A DNA stretch of 28,127 nucleotides from Galactobacter sp. (lineage in GTDB: Bacteria; Actinomycetota; Actinomycetes; Actinomycetales; Micrococcaceae). The stretch covers positions 1 through 28,127 of the forward strand of contig NZ_JALAGT010000055.1 in the NCBI RefSeq assembly GCF_022712295.1. Direction: 5' to 3'. This document shows, in pieces, positions 1 through 7,840 of the stretch; within the stretch, counting starts at the first letter, position 1; each line of letters starts with the position of its first letter. The notes under the pieces are model-generated. The model saw only the letters and a list, made by a program, of their open reading frames with translations, made no database searches and was not told the origin of the DNA. The position numbers and the translations under genes are program-made.

Positions 1-104
1 CAGAAGATCTTGAATATGTCGCGAATGAATTGAATGGTCGGCCGCGGAAGCGGCTAGAATGGTTTACGCCCGCGGAGTGCTTGCGGGAGGCCTTGCAGGC
101 CTGA
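1..104 (+). CDS. IS30-family transposase, C-terminal end (partial)
   Basis: Reading from base 3 to the TGA at 102-104 gives 33 residues containing NGRPRKRLEWFTPAE. This matches the conserved C-terminal block of IS30-family DDE transposases (typically LNxRPRKxLgwxTPAE). The rest of the gene lies left of the window, so the catalytic DDE residues cannot be checked. The transposase would cut and join the ends of its own element. A one-base shift near base 100 would instead extend the protein to a TGA at 131-133 with the ending VATTG; I cannot tell whether that is the native end or chance. The gene abuts a 5'-truncated rhs gene, which suggests the element inserted there. Family assignment is fairly secure; functionality is unknown. 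Confidence 0.8.
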   Translation, partial: EDLEYVANELNGRPRKRLEWFTPAECLREALQA

Positions 105-140
105 TCGACAACCGTGTTGCAACCACCGGTTGAGACCGCC
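1..140 (+). mobile_element. Right end of an IS30-family insertion sequence (approximate boundary)
   Basis: The transposase tail is followed by about 35 non-coding bases including GTTGCAACCACCGGTTGA (116-133), which should carry the right terminal inverted repeat. The matching left end lies outside the window, so neither the exact boundary nor a target duplication can be shown. The rhs reading frame emerges immediately afterwards without its own recognisable start. Confidence 0.5.
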
Positions 141-3100
141 CACCACGCGCGCTGACTGGCTGGAATCGGTGGATCGGGGCAAGCCCAGCGACGGATCTGG
201 CAAGGTTCAGGTAGCACGGTTCGTGTACGGGGTGAAGCCTGCCGGAAATGGCACTGATCTGCCGGACCTCTCGAGTTCCACAACGAAACTTTGGCAGCAG
301 CAGAGCCCTGCCACCGGGTATGCGGTCTTCGGCGCCGGAAAGACGATCGCTTCGTCGAAGGCAGCTTCCGTCGCGGCGAAAGACTTCAAGTACGCGGATT
401 TGCAATTCGTTGATGACCAAAACCGGGTCGTGAACAAGTCCTCTTATGCCAATGGGGCCTGGCAGCTCAGCGCGAATATTTTCAACGCGGACGGGAATGT
501 CACTGAAGAATACGACGCACTGGGCATTCGTACACTGCTGGAAATGGCACAGGACCCAGACAATCTCGACGACGGCGTTGTGAGTGGGCATACGGACCAG
601 GCCAGTCGCACCGTGTATTTCGGGGACACCGAAGCCACTGCAGCCGACCTGTCCACGTTCGTGGACGACAACGGTGCAGGAAAGGTCACGGTTCCCGCGA
701 GCGCTACGGAGGACGAGAAAGCAGCCTCTAGGGCACAGAATGAGGCCATCGCAGAGATGTTGCGAGGCAATGTCGTCGATGAGTACTCGTCAGTGACCAC
801 GGATGAGGACGGAGCCCCTGCCCGGGTGCGTACCACCATCACCTACACGCCCGTTACCGACACGGACGCTGGTGGTATGCCGCGCATGCTCAGCTTGAAG
901 GTCCTCACCGGTCAGGTGGGCGCAGGTGAGCCCGACCTGGAAGCGGCCCCTGGGACGGCGATCTCCGAGGTAGTCAATGGCTACGACGCCCTCAGTGTTG
1001 ATGGGGCTGGTAAGGCGGTGACTGATAAGGACAACGCTCGCTCGGGTTGGGTAGTAGGTTCCCCCACCACGGTGACAACGAAGATGGGTGGTGAGGCCTC
1101 GGCAGACATCACTGTGAAGACCGGTTACGACGATCAAGGACGTGTGATCGAGTCCCGTCAGCCTAGGTCCACCGGCAGCGATGCGGGCACAACGACGAGT
1201 GTTTACTACACCTCTGGCGTCAACAGTGCCGACGCGGCCTGTGGGAACAAGCCCGAGTTCGCCGGGTATCTGTGCAAGTCCATTCCTCGCGGTGCCGGGT
1301 CAGTGGCCAAGTATCAGACCTCGTTCAACATCTATGGGCAGCCGGCAACTTTCACGGAATCCTCCACGGGTAGCGATGGTGCCAAGCGCACCACGACTCA
1401 GACCTATCGGGCCGATGGCCAGGAGGATACGACCAAGGTGACCACGAGTGGGTTGACCAGTTCAAGGGCCGTGGCTTCCACACAGCGTGTCTATGACTCC
1501 GCCGGCATGCAGACCGGGACGAAGGCGCTGGCCGGTGCCGGGCAGCCGGCGTCTCAGGTGTCCTGGAAGCAGGATTTGTGGGGGCGCACGACGAGCTACA
1601 CGAACTCACTGGGTGACACCACCACTACGGAGTATGACGGCTTCGGCAACGTGGCGAAGACGGTTTCCCCGGTCTCGACAACCACGTATAAGTACGGGGC
1701 ACTCTCCGGTGACGGCACCACCGAATACCAGGGAGTCGTCACGTCCATGACCTTGAGCGGCCACGGTGGTGACGGTAAGAGCGGAACCTACACGGCCTCC
1801 TATGACGGGGACGGGAATCTGCTCAAGCAGACGATGCCTGGTGGTATCAGCCAGGTGCAGGAGTACGACACGGCCGGTAAACCGACTCGTTTGGCTTATG
1901 AAGGTCCCTTGAAGGACGAGGACGGTCATACATCCAGCGGCACGTGGGTCTCCTGGGAGACCGTCAGGGACGCGACCGGGCGCATCGTGGGTGAGAACAC
2001 CCCTGACGGCGATGTGCTGGCGGGAACCTCCACGAGCGGGGATCGAGGTGCAGCGTATGACCGTGCCTTCGAGTACGACATGGCTGGTCGACTCACCCAG
2101 GTCACCGACACCACGGCCAATGCGGGTGAAGTCCTCAACACCGATCCCGACGAAGGCGCTATCACCCCTGTGAGCGTGCGGAAGTACGCCTTCGACAAGA
2201 ACGGGAATCGCACTGGCCTGACCACTAGCGTGGACGGGAAACAGGTCTCGGCACGGTCGTGGACGTATGACGCCGCAGACCGCATGGGCGTAGGTGCCGG
2301 TTACGAGTACGACGGGCTAGGACGTCAAACGACGATCCCTGCGGTAGATGCGCCGAAGACTGATGCGACGCCCACCGGTACCGGCGCGATCACGTTGTCG
2401 TATTTTGACGATGACTCCGCGCACACCATCAGCCGTGGTGGGGCAACGACGAGCATCACCCAGGACCCGGCCGGGCGTCGGCTGAACCTGTCCACAACCG
2501 GGACCGGTGCCACTCAGTCCGGCGTTGAGGTCAAGCATTATGTGGACGACTCCGACAATCCCGGCTACACGACCAGGACCCAAGGAACTGAGGCGATCAC
2601 GACTCGGTATGAGTCCACGATCGGAAACGACCTTGCCTTGACGATCACGGGTGACAGGGTCGACCTGGCGGTGAACAACCCACACGGGGACACCGTGACA
2701 ACCATCCCCTTGACCGGTGAGGATGCAGGGACCGGGATCAAGGGCTGGTCCCAGTACGACGAGTACGGCAACCAACAAGACGAGGCGGCACCAGACACGG
2801 GCGTCACAACGTACGGGTGGCACGGAGCCGACCAACGAGCCCTGAACGCGGACTCCGGTCTGATCCTGATGGGAGCCCGGCTCTATAACCCAACCACGGG
2901 ATCCTTCACCAGCACAGATCCTATTCCCGGCGGCAACACCACCGCCTATGCCTACCCACAAGATTCGATCAATACTGCCGATACAAGTGGAGAATGGCCA
3001 CGGTGGATAAAAAAGGTTGGCAAACGGGTAGGGAAAACCGTTCGAAAGGCCGGGAGGTGGGTCAAGGGAAGAGGAGGAAAGTATCTGATGAACGGCCTGA

Positions 3101-3417
3101 AGGCTGTCGAAACGGTTTCTGGCTACGTCCCCGGCTGGGGCATGGGAGTTTCGATTGGTGCTGGCTTCCTAAGGGCTTCAATTTCCAGCTATAGAGGCAA
3201 CCGTAAAGCTTGGAAAAGTTTTGCTCTTAATACCGCCGGTACACTGACATTCTACGGGAAATTCCGCACGGTCCGTAAAGTTGCCAAGTTCTCTTCAAAA
3301 CGTTCAAGAAGAGCATTTAAAATTTACTCCAACGCAACGTCGGGTACAGTAGGACTCGCAGGCAATTACGGGAGAGGCGGCATGAAGAAGAGTAAGAAAA
3401 AGTGGCGACGCCGCTAG
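130..3417 (+). CDS. RHS/YD-repeat polymorphic toxin, 5'-truncated, with unknown basic C-terminal tip
   Basis: The open frame of 1095 codons is full of YD-type repeats, for example YDDQGRVIESRQP, YDGFGNVAKTV, YDGDGNLLKQTMPGG, YDMAGRLTQVTD and YEYDGLGRQTTIP. It ends its conserved part with SGLILMGARLYNPTTGSF near residues 903-922, followed by DPI and AYAYPQDSIN, the equivalent of the RHS core end. Such proteins form a shell that encapsulates and delivers a variable C-terminal toxin. The tip here (about residues 955-1095) is not a family I recognise. It has a Lys/Arg-rich start, a glycine-rich hydrophobic middle and an extremely basic end (MKKSKKKWRRR). There is no signal peptide or natural N-terminus: an in-frame TAG lies at 55-57 within the IS end, and the first possible start is a TTG at 130 in the IS border. 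The gene was therefore probably cut by the insertion. Base composition turns AT-richer after about 2990. Confidence 0.85.
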   Translation: MRPPTTRADWLESVDRGKPSDGSGKVQVARFVYGVKPAGNGTDLPDLSSSTTKLWQQQSPATGYAVFGAGKTIASSKAASVAAKDFKYADLQFVDDQNRVVNKSSYANGAWQLSANIFNADGNVTEEYDALGIRTLLEMAQDPDNLDDGVVSGHTDQASRTVYFGDTEATAADLSTFVDDNGAGKVTVPASATEDEKAASRAQNEAIAEMLRGNVVDEYSSVTTDEDGAPARVRTTITYTPVTDTDAGGMPRMLSLKVLTGQVGAGEPDLEAAPGTAISEVVNGYDALSVDGAGKAVTDKDNARSGWVVGSPTTVTTKMGGEASADITVKTGYDDQGRVIESRQPRSTGSDAGTTTSVYYTSGVNSADAACGNKPEFAGYLCKSIPRGAGSVAKYQTSFNIYGQPATFTESSTGSDGAKRTTTQTYRADGQEDTTKVTTSGLTSSRAVASTQRVYDSAGMQTGTKALAGAGQPASQVSWKQDLWGRTTSYTNSLGDTTTTEYDGFGNVAKTVSPVSTTTYKYGALSGDGTTEYQGVVTSMTLSGHGGDGKSGTYTASYDGDGNLLKQTMPGGISQVQEYDTAGKPTRLAYEGPLKDEDGHTSSGTWVSWETVRDATGRIVGENTPDGDVLAGTSTSGDRGAAYDRAFEYDMAGRLTQVTDTTANAGEVLNTDPDEGAITPVSVRKYAFDKNGNRTGLTTSVDGKQVSARSWTYDAADRMGVGAGYEYDGLGRQTTIPAVDAPKTDATPTGTGAITLSYFDDDSAHTISRGGATTSITQDPAGRRLNLSTTGTGATQSGVEVKHYVDDSDNPGYTTRTQGTEAITTRYESTIGNDLALTITGDRVDLAVNNPHGDTVTTIPLTGEDAGTGIKGWSQYDEYGNQQDEAAPDTGVTTYGWHGADQRALNADSGLILMGARLYNPTTGSFTSTDPIPGGNTTAYAYPQDSINTADTSGEWPRWIKKVGKRVGKTVRKAGRWVKGRGGKYLMNGLKAVETVSGYVPGWGMGVSIGAGFLRASISSYRGNRKAWKSFALNTAGTLTFYGKFRTVRKVAKFSSKRSRRAFKIYSNATSGTVGLAGNYGRGGMKKSKKKWRRR

Positions 3418-3456
3418 GGATCTAATTATAGAGGACACCCTCAACGGGGAATGAAC

Positions 3457-3774
3457 ATGGAGTCAGACGAATTTGAAGACGAACCGGATCGCGGCACTAT
3501 AGCAAGATATGGTGATTATTTTGGAATGAGGCGTAGCCGCTGGATTTTATGGCCTCTATATGGGGCTTTAAGCCTAATGGTAATACTTATGCTCACCCTG
3601 CCGGAGGGTCCTGTTGCGAGTTGGATTAATATCGTCGGAGGATGTGTTATAACTCTTGGATTTTTCGTCTCCTTCGTTACAATATGGCTCGATACTCGAG
3701 AGGAGCGTAAAGGGAGTAGGCAAATAAAGGTGCTAGAAGATGAGAAAGGTCCAGAAGGGGACAGCGGACGATAG
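3457..3774 (+). CDS. Small two-helix membrane protein, candidate immunity protein for the RHS tip
   Basis: This 105-residue protein lies 39 nt after the rhs stop on the same strand. It has an acidic N-terminus (MESDEFEDEPDRG), two predicted membrane helices (about residues 29-48, WILWPLYGAL onward, and 55-78) and a charged C-terminal tail. I recognise no family. I chose the ATG at 3457 because GGGGA (3446-3450) is then 6 nt away; the ATG at 3451 directly abuts that sequence. Position, small size, low GC and acidic character opposite a very basic toxin tip fit a cognate immunity protein, and its membrane location would suit a membrane-acting toxin. The function is inferred from context only. 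Its 3' end overlaps the convergent metallopeptidase frame by 42 nt. Confidence 0.65.
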   Translation: MESDEFEDEPDRGTIARYGDYFGMRRSRWILWPLYGALSLMVILMLTLPEGPVASWINIVGGCVITLGFFVSFVTIWLDTREERKGSRQIKVLEDEKGPEGDSGR

Positions 3775-4458
3775 AACTAGGTGCGCGACGGCCGGCGTGG
3801 GATATCTATGTACCGCCACGCCGCTGCCCACGAACCCCTGACCTACACTCTCAACTGCGAAGAGTCGATCAACTTTGGGATAAGCCTCGGAGCCATGGAG
3901 TAGTCCTACTGCATGACCGGTCTCGTGACATGACCGTCTTAAGTTATAGGCTCCCGCGCCCCGGATTCGTATATAGGTTTGATCGCATTTGAAGCTAAGA
4001 GCGCCGACCCTGCCGTTACACCATGTAATACCAGCGGCCGACGATGGGATGTTATCGCCTTCTTGATAAATAATGTCTGTTTCACTTGATCCACTAAAAG
4101 TAGGGATACTATCATAGTGGATGCATAAATCAGTCGGGGCGTATTGGTTTGTCAGAGTTGACTTCACCTTGTCTGCGTCAACTTGCTCAAGCTTATAGGC
4201 ACCACGACTACCCATATAGTAGTAGATGTCCCGGTTGTCCGTTTGGCAGACGCTTGCTGCACTCCAATTGCCAGATGCGATTTCTTTGCAGTAGGGCGAA
4301 TAGGTGCCAGTAGGAACCAGATTATCAATGTCACCACCAGCAGCTATCGCCGGAGAAGTTGACAATGTAAGTATAATAGCAGTAAGCCCTGCGCATATTC
4401 CTGGGCGCGACAACAACTTCCCCTTTAATGGTCGAGTTCCTAGGCGTCTCATACTCAC
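3733..4458 (-). CDS. Secreted metzincin-like zinc metallopeptidase, possibly frameshifted at its end
   Basis: The 241-residue frame starts with a basic stretch and a hydrophobic signal segment ending SPAIAA (about residues 20-40), so the product is probably exported. Residues 178-188 read HETGHAVGLLH, a HExxHxxGxxH zinc site with H178, H182 and H188 as ligands and E179 as the catalytic base, as in metzincin-type peptidases. Five cysteines (57, 71, 112, 147, 158) precede it and C177 adjoins the site. The roughly 45 residues after LLHG do not look like a continuation of the fold, and the frame runs 42 nt into the opposite gene. Shifting frame after the Lys-Val-Asp following the zinc site would give a stop at 3843-3845. 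The start is GTG 4458 or ATG 4452. Codon use is AT-richer than the chromosome to the right, in keeping with the island. Substrate unknown. Confidence 0.65.
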   Translation of the reverse strand: MSMRRLGTRPLKGKLLSRPGICAGLTAIILTLSTSPAIAAGGDIDNLVPTGTYSPYCKEIASGNWSAASVCQTDNRDIYYYMGSRGAYKLEQVDADKVKSTLTNQYAPTDLCIHYDSIPTFSGSSETDIIYQEGDNIPSSAAGITWCNGRVGALSFKCDQTYIRIRGAGAYNLRRSCHETGHAVGLLHGSEAYPKVDRLFAVESVGQGFVGSGVAVHRYPTPAVAHLVLSSAVPFWTFLIF

Positions 4459-4676
4459 CCGCCATGCGTTATCGTGCGATGCTTAGACGGGAATCTACTC
4501 TGACTTCATCAAAACTACGAGAGGCTCTGATAACAGGTTCGTATCGATTCAGCCCTATTACGGGCCTGCCGTCGCTACCGATTGTTGGCCGCGGAAGCGG
4601 ATCGCAGACGGCGAGAAATGTGCACATGACCACAAACACCACGGCACCACCACGTTTTTCGCGGCGGTCGTGACGG

Positions 4677-5465
4677 CTAGCTGGAAGGCACCGTGTTTAC
4701 GGCGACCTGCCGTTCCAGGCGCTGCAACAGCGCCACCAGCTGAGTTCGCAAGACGTCCGGGTGCTCCGGATGCCACTGCACGCCCGTGATCGGCGCTTGC
4801 CTGTGTACCAGGGCCTCTACCACACCGTGCTCGGAACGCGCCGTCACCAGAAGGCCCTCCCCCACTCGGTCCACGGCCTGATGATGCGTGCACAGGGTGG
4901 GCTCATCCGCCACGTCACCGGCCAGCCCACCGACGCTGCCGCCAGCGGCGGCGGGTGAGGCAGCAGCGGATGGCGAGCCTACGCCGTCAGGCACAATTCC
5001 CACGAACTCCGGGCGCGTCGGAGCAAAGGTCTTCAAGCCATGGCCCGGCAAGCGGTGCCCTGGCAGTTCAAGGTGCTGAACGAGCGTGCCGCCGAAGGCC
5101 ACGTTGATTATCTGCAGCCCCCGGCAGATGCCGAGCAGCGGCTTCCTGGCCTGCGTGCAGGCGGCAACGACAGCGAGGTGCGCGGCGTCGGCCTTGAGGT
5201 CCCAGGTGTCCACTTCCGGGTAGTCGAGCGGGCCGTTGTAGAGGGCAGGGTGCACATCCTCGCCGCCGAGTAGGACCACGGCGTCAGCCGCGAGCGCAGC
5301 GTCCGCCGAGGCGGTGACGGGGAGTTCTCCGGACGCCACTAGGGTGTACTCCCATCCCAACGCCTCGACTGCGGCAACGGCACCCTGGTTCAGGCCGTTC
5401 AGGGTCTCGTTGAACTCCGGCGCGTGAGGACGTGCGTTGCGCAGGTGGAGCAGGGCGATACGCAT
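4677..5465 (-). CDS. Class-I glutamine amidotransferase / gamma-glutamyl-GABA hydrolase-like (peptidase C26)
   Basis: The protein has 262 residues. It shows VVLLGGEDVHP (63-73), the nucleophile elbow LLGICRGLQ with Cys114, and GVQWHPEHP with His232 and Glu234, completing the Cys-His-Glu triad of class-I amidotransferases. The gene order of motifs and length fit the PuuD/peptidase C26 group, which hydrolyses gamma-glutamyl amides such as gamma-glutamyl-GABA in the cytoplasm. The true substrate is unknown. An Ala/Gly/Ser-rich insert (about residues 163-184) sits between the two halves of the catalytic domain. The ATG at 5465 is preceded by AAGGA with 8-nt spacing. Two hairpins separate it from the ABC transporter genes upstream, so it is probably transcribed on its own. 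Confidence 0.85.
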   Translation of the reverse strand: MRIALLHLRNARPHAPEFNETLNGLNQGAVAAVEALGWEYTLVASGELPVTASADAALAADAVVLLGGEDVHPALYNGPLDYPEVDTWDLKADAAHLAVVAACTQARKPLLGICRGLQIINVAFGGTLVQHLELPGHRLPGHGLKTFAPTRPEFVGIVPDGVGSPSAAASPAAAGGSVGGLAGDVADEPTLCTHHQAVDRVGEGLLVTARSEHGVVEALVHRQAPITGVQWHPEHPDVLRTQLVALLQRLERQVAVNTVPSS

Positions 5466-5533
5466 GAGGCGATTCCTTGGGTGGGCGTGCTGGCTACCCC
5501 CATTCTCTTGATTTCCGGCCGTGAACGGGAAAA

Positions 5534-5555
5534 GCGACCGTCAGGTGACGGTCGC
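5534..5555 (-). terminator. Perfect 10-bp hairpin followed by a T-run on the minus strand
   Basis: GCGACCGTCA and TGACGGTCGC are exact inverted repeats around a GG centre. On the minus strand the hairpin is followed by CTTTTCCC, like an intrinsic terminator. It lies about 70 nt upstream of the amidotransferase start, so it could also act as an operator or attenuator for that gene. Confidence 0.5.
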
Positions 5556-5618
5556 AAACCGGGGAGAGTGTCGCAGCACGGGAACCCGGCCGCACTGCGC
5601 GGGCCCGGCCGCAAAACC

Positions 5619-5666
5619 GGAAAGCCGCCGCAGCTACCCAAGACTGGGCAGCTGCGGCGGCTTTCC
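5619..5666 (-). terminator. Strong terminator after the ABC permease genes
   Basis: GGAAAGCCGCCGCAGCT (5619-5635) and AGCTGCGGCGGCTTTCC (5650-5666) pair over 17 bp, and CCCA/TGGG extends the stem inside the loop. It lies about 75 nt past the last permease stop, with a short GGTTTTG after it on the minus strand. Confidence 0.75.
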
Positions 5667-5742
5667 GACACGATCCAACCTTCAACGACCAGGAATGGGT
5701 CGGTATCGGTGGACAGGGTCGGTGGGAGGTCAGGGTCGGAGG

Positions 5743-6744
5743 TTACTTCTTCCGGGACTTGGGGTCCAACGCCTCACGCAGGGACTCACCGACCAAGGTG
5801 AAGCCCAGCGCCGTGATGGCGATGCAGATGCCCGGCAGGAACGCCAGCTGCGGCGCGGACGCCAGGAAGCTCTGCGCCGAGGTCAGCATGCGACCCCACT
5901 CCGCGGTGTTCGGGTTGCCGCCACCCAGTCCGAGGAAGGACAGTGCGGCCGCATCGATCACCGCGGTGGCCAGCGCCAACGTGGCCTGCACAATGACGGG
6001 ACCCAACGAGTTGGGCAGTAGGTGAGACATGGTGATCTTGCCTCGGCCCAGGCCCAGGGTCTGCGCGGCGAGCACGTAGTCGGACCCACGCTGGGACAGC
6101 ATGGAGGAGCGCAGCAGGCGGGCGAACACCGGAATCTGCGCCGCACCGATGGCGATCATCACCGCGAACGGGGTCTGTCCCGCGATCGCAGCGATGGAGA
6201 CGGCCATGAGTAGGTTGGGGACGGAGAGCAGGATGTCCACGATGCGCATGATGATGGTATCCACCCAGCCGCCGAAGCCGCCGGCCAGGGCGCCGAGGAT
6301 GAGGCCGCCCACCAGGCCGATCACGGTGGAGATGACACCCACCAGCAGCGACGCTCGGGCACCCCAGATCAGCTTGGACATCACGTCGCCGCCATAATTG
6401 TCCAGGCCCAGCGGATAACCGGCGGTACCGATCCCCGGGATACTGGTTGGAGTGACCTCGCGCATGCCCGGAGTCTCCGTGCCACCATAAGGGGCCAGTA
6501 GCGGGGCGAAGATCGCCACCAGGATGAAGAGCAGGATGATCACGCCACCCGCGATCGCCATGGGACTGCGCCGCAGCCGGCCAAAGGCCTCCGCCCAGAT
6601 GGACGTGCCGCGATCGCCGTGGCGGGTATCCCCCTGGTCCGGACCCGGCCCCGTCGCGGAGGCGACGGAGCTGGAGGAGGCCTCCGGGGCGTCGGGCAGT
6701 GCGGCGCCTGGCCGCTGGTTCTCAGGATCCATGTTGACGCTCAT
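5743..6744 (-). CDS. Peptide/nickel-type ABC transporter permease (DppC-like)
   Basis: This 333-residue inner-membrane protein has a hydrophilic, Pro/Ser-rich N-terminal extension of about 55 residues and then a membrane helix (MAIAGGVIILLFILVAIFAP). The BPD_transp_1 core follows, with the GLDNYGGDVMSKLIWGAR segment typical of DppC/OppC and the cytoplasmic EAA-like loop around VLAAQTLGLGRGKITMSHLLPN that contacts the ATPase. It pairs with the permease encoded just upstream; the two overlap by 4 nt (ATGA at 6741-6744) and are translationally coupled. The long N-terminal tail is low-complexity and unusual only in length. The substrate (di-/oligopeptides or another solute) cannot be told from the sequence. 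Confidence 0.9.
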   Translation of the reverse strand: MSVNMDPENQRPGAALPDAPEASSSSVASATGPGPDQGDTRHGDRGTSIWAEAFGRLRRSPMAIAGGVIILLFILVAIFAPLLAPYGGTETPGMREVTPTSIPGIGTAGYPLGLDNYGGDVMSKLIWGARASLLVGVISTVIGLVGGLILGALAGGFGGWVDTIIMRIVDILLSVPNLLMAVSIAAIAGQTPFAVMIAIGAAQIPVFARLLRSSMLSQRGSDYVLAAQTLGLGRGKITMSHLLPNSLGPVIVQATLALATAVIDAAALSFLGLGGGNPNTAEWGRMLTSAQSFLASAPQLAFLPGICIAITALGFTLVGESLREALDPKSRKK

Positions 6745-7745
6745 TTCACACGCACCCTCGGGTCGATGAGGCCGTAGAGCAGGTCCACGACCAGGTTGAT
6801 GACCGCGTAGATCACCGCGATGAACATGATGTAGGCCTGCAAGACCGGATAGTCGGCGTTGGAGATGGCCTGAGCGATCCCGTAACCGATGCCCTGATAG
6901 GCAAAGACCGTTTCGGTGAGCACCGCTCCTGCAAACAGCAGACCAAGCTGCAGACCCACCGTGGTGATCACCGGCAACATCGCGTTGCGCAACACGAACC
7001 GGTTACGCAGGATCTTTTCCGGCATGCCCTTCGCCTTGGCTGTGCGCACGTAGTCTGCGCCCTGGACCTCCAACACGGAGGCACGCGTGATACGAGTGAT
7101 CACGGCCAGCGGGATGGAGCCCAGCGCCACACCGGGCAGGATCAGGTGCTTGAAGGAATCCCACGCGGCGTCGAATTCGCCGGTCAGGAGCCCGTCGAGC
7201 AGGTAGAAATTGGAGTAGTGAGTGGCGTTCAGGCCGATGTCCTGGCGTCCAGAGGTGGGCAGCCAACCCAACTTCACCGCGAAGATCCACTTCAGGATGA
7301 AGGCCAGGAAGAACACGGGGATGACGACACCGAGCAGGGACAGCACCACGGAGAGGTTGTCCTGCCACTTGCCGTAGTGGCGCGCGGCCCAGTACCCGAG
7401 GGGGATACCGATGATCACGGCGAAGATGATCGCGAAGATCGCCAGTTCCGCTGTAGCAGGGAACTGGTCAAAGAACTGGGCGAGCACCGAGCGCTGTGAC
7501 TGGGTGGAGTTGCCGAAGTCTCCGGTGAGCAGCTTGCCCATGTAGGTGAAGTACTGGGTCAGCAGGGGTTGGTCGAACCCGTAGGCCTTGTTGATGGCCT
7601 CGATGGCTTCCGGGGTGGAACGCTCACCGAGCATGGCCGTTGCCGGGCCTCCAGGGAGGGCCCGGACCCATGCGAAGAGCAGGATCGAGAGCCCGACCAA
7701 GGTCAGGATCAGCAGACCTAAACGGTTGATGATGAATCTGAGCAC
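6741..7745 (-). CDS. Peptide/nickel-type ABC transporter permease (DppB-like)
   Basis: This 334-residue integral membrane protein starts with the characteristic MLRFIINRLGLLILTLVGLS helix of DppB/OppB permeases. It then has the periplasmic-type loop, and the EAA-like loop with DYVRTAKAKGMPEKILRNRF near residues 225-245, which docks on the transporter ATPase. Translation begins at GTG 7745, with GAAGGA about 8 nt upstream. Its stop overlaps the start of the second permease by 4 nt. It lies 95 nt downstream of the substrate-binding protein, behind an intercistronic hairpin, so it should be expressed below the level of the binding protein. Confidence 0.92.
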   Translation of the reverse strand: MLRFIINRLGLLILTLVGLSILLFAWVRALPGGPATAMLGERSTPEAIEAINKAYGFDQPLLTQYFTYMGKLLTGDFGNSTQSQRSVLAQFFDQFPATAELAIFAIIFAVIIGIPLGYWAARHYGKWQDNLSVVLSLLGVVIPVFFLAFILKWIFAVKLGWLPTSGRQDIGLNATHYSNFYLLDGLLTGEFDAAWDSFKHLILPGVALGSIPLAVITRITRASVLEVQGADYVRTAKAKGMPEKILRNRFVLRNAMLPVITTVGLQLGLLFAGAVLTETVFAYQGIGYGIAQAISNADYPVLQAYIMFIAVIYAVINLVVDLLYGLIDPRVRVK

Positions 7746-7790
7746 TGTGTTCCTTCGTGCGGTACGCGGATGGCGCCTGACAAATCCGAA

Positions 7791-7829
7791 GGTCGGGGCG
7801 ATGCCACCGACAGCGGCATCGCCCCGACC
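7791..7829 (-). other. Intercistronic hairpin between binding protein and permease genes
   Basis: GGTCGGGGCGATGCC (7791-7805) and GGCATCGCCCCGACC (7815-7829) are perfect 15-bp inverted repeats with a 9-nt loop. It begins 12 nt after the binding-protein stop and no T-run follows on the minus strand. That fits an mRNA-stabilising or partially terminating element which raises binding protein over permease, rather than a full terminator. Confidence 0.65.
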
Positions 7830-7840
7830 ATTCGATCAGG

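Noticed and set aside
4587..4600. Exact 14-base match (GGCCGCGGAAGCGG) to the transposase tail at 40-53, suggesting a second IS30 remnant
   Set aside because: Flanking bases do not continue the match and no transposase motif is readable in any frame; probably chance in GC-rich DNA.
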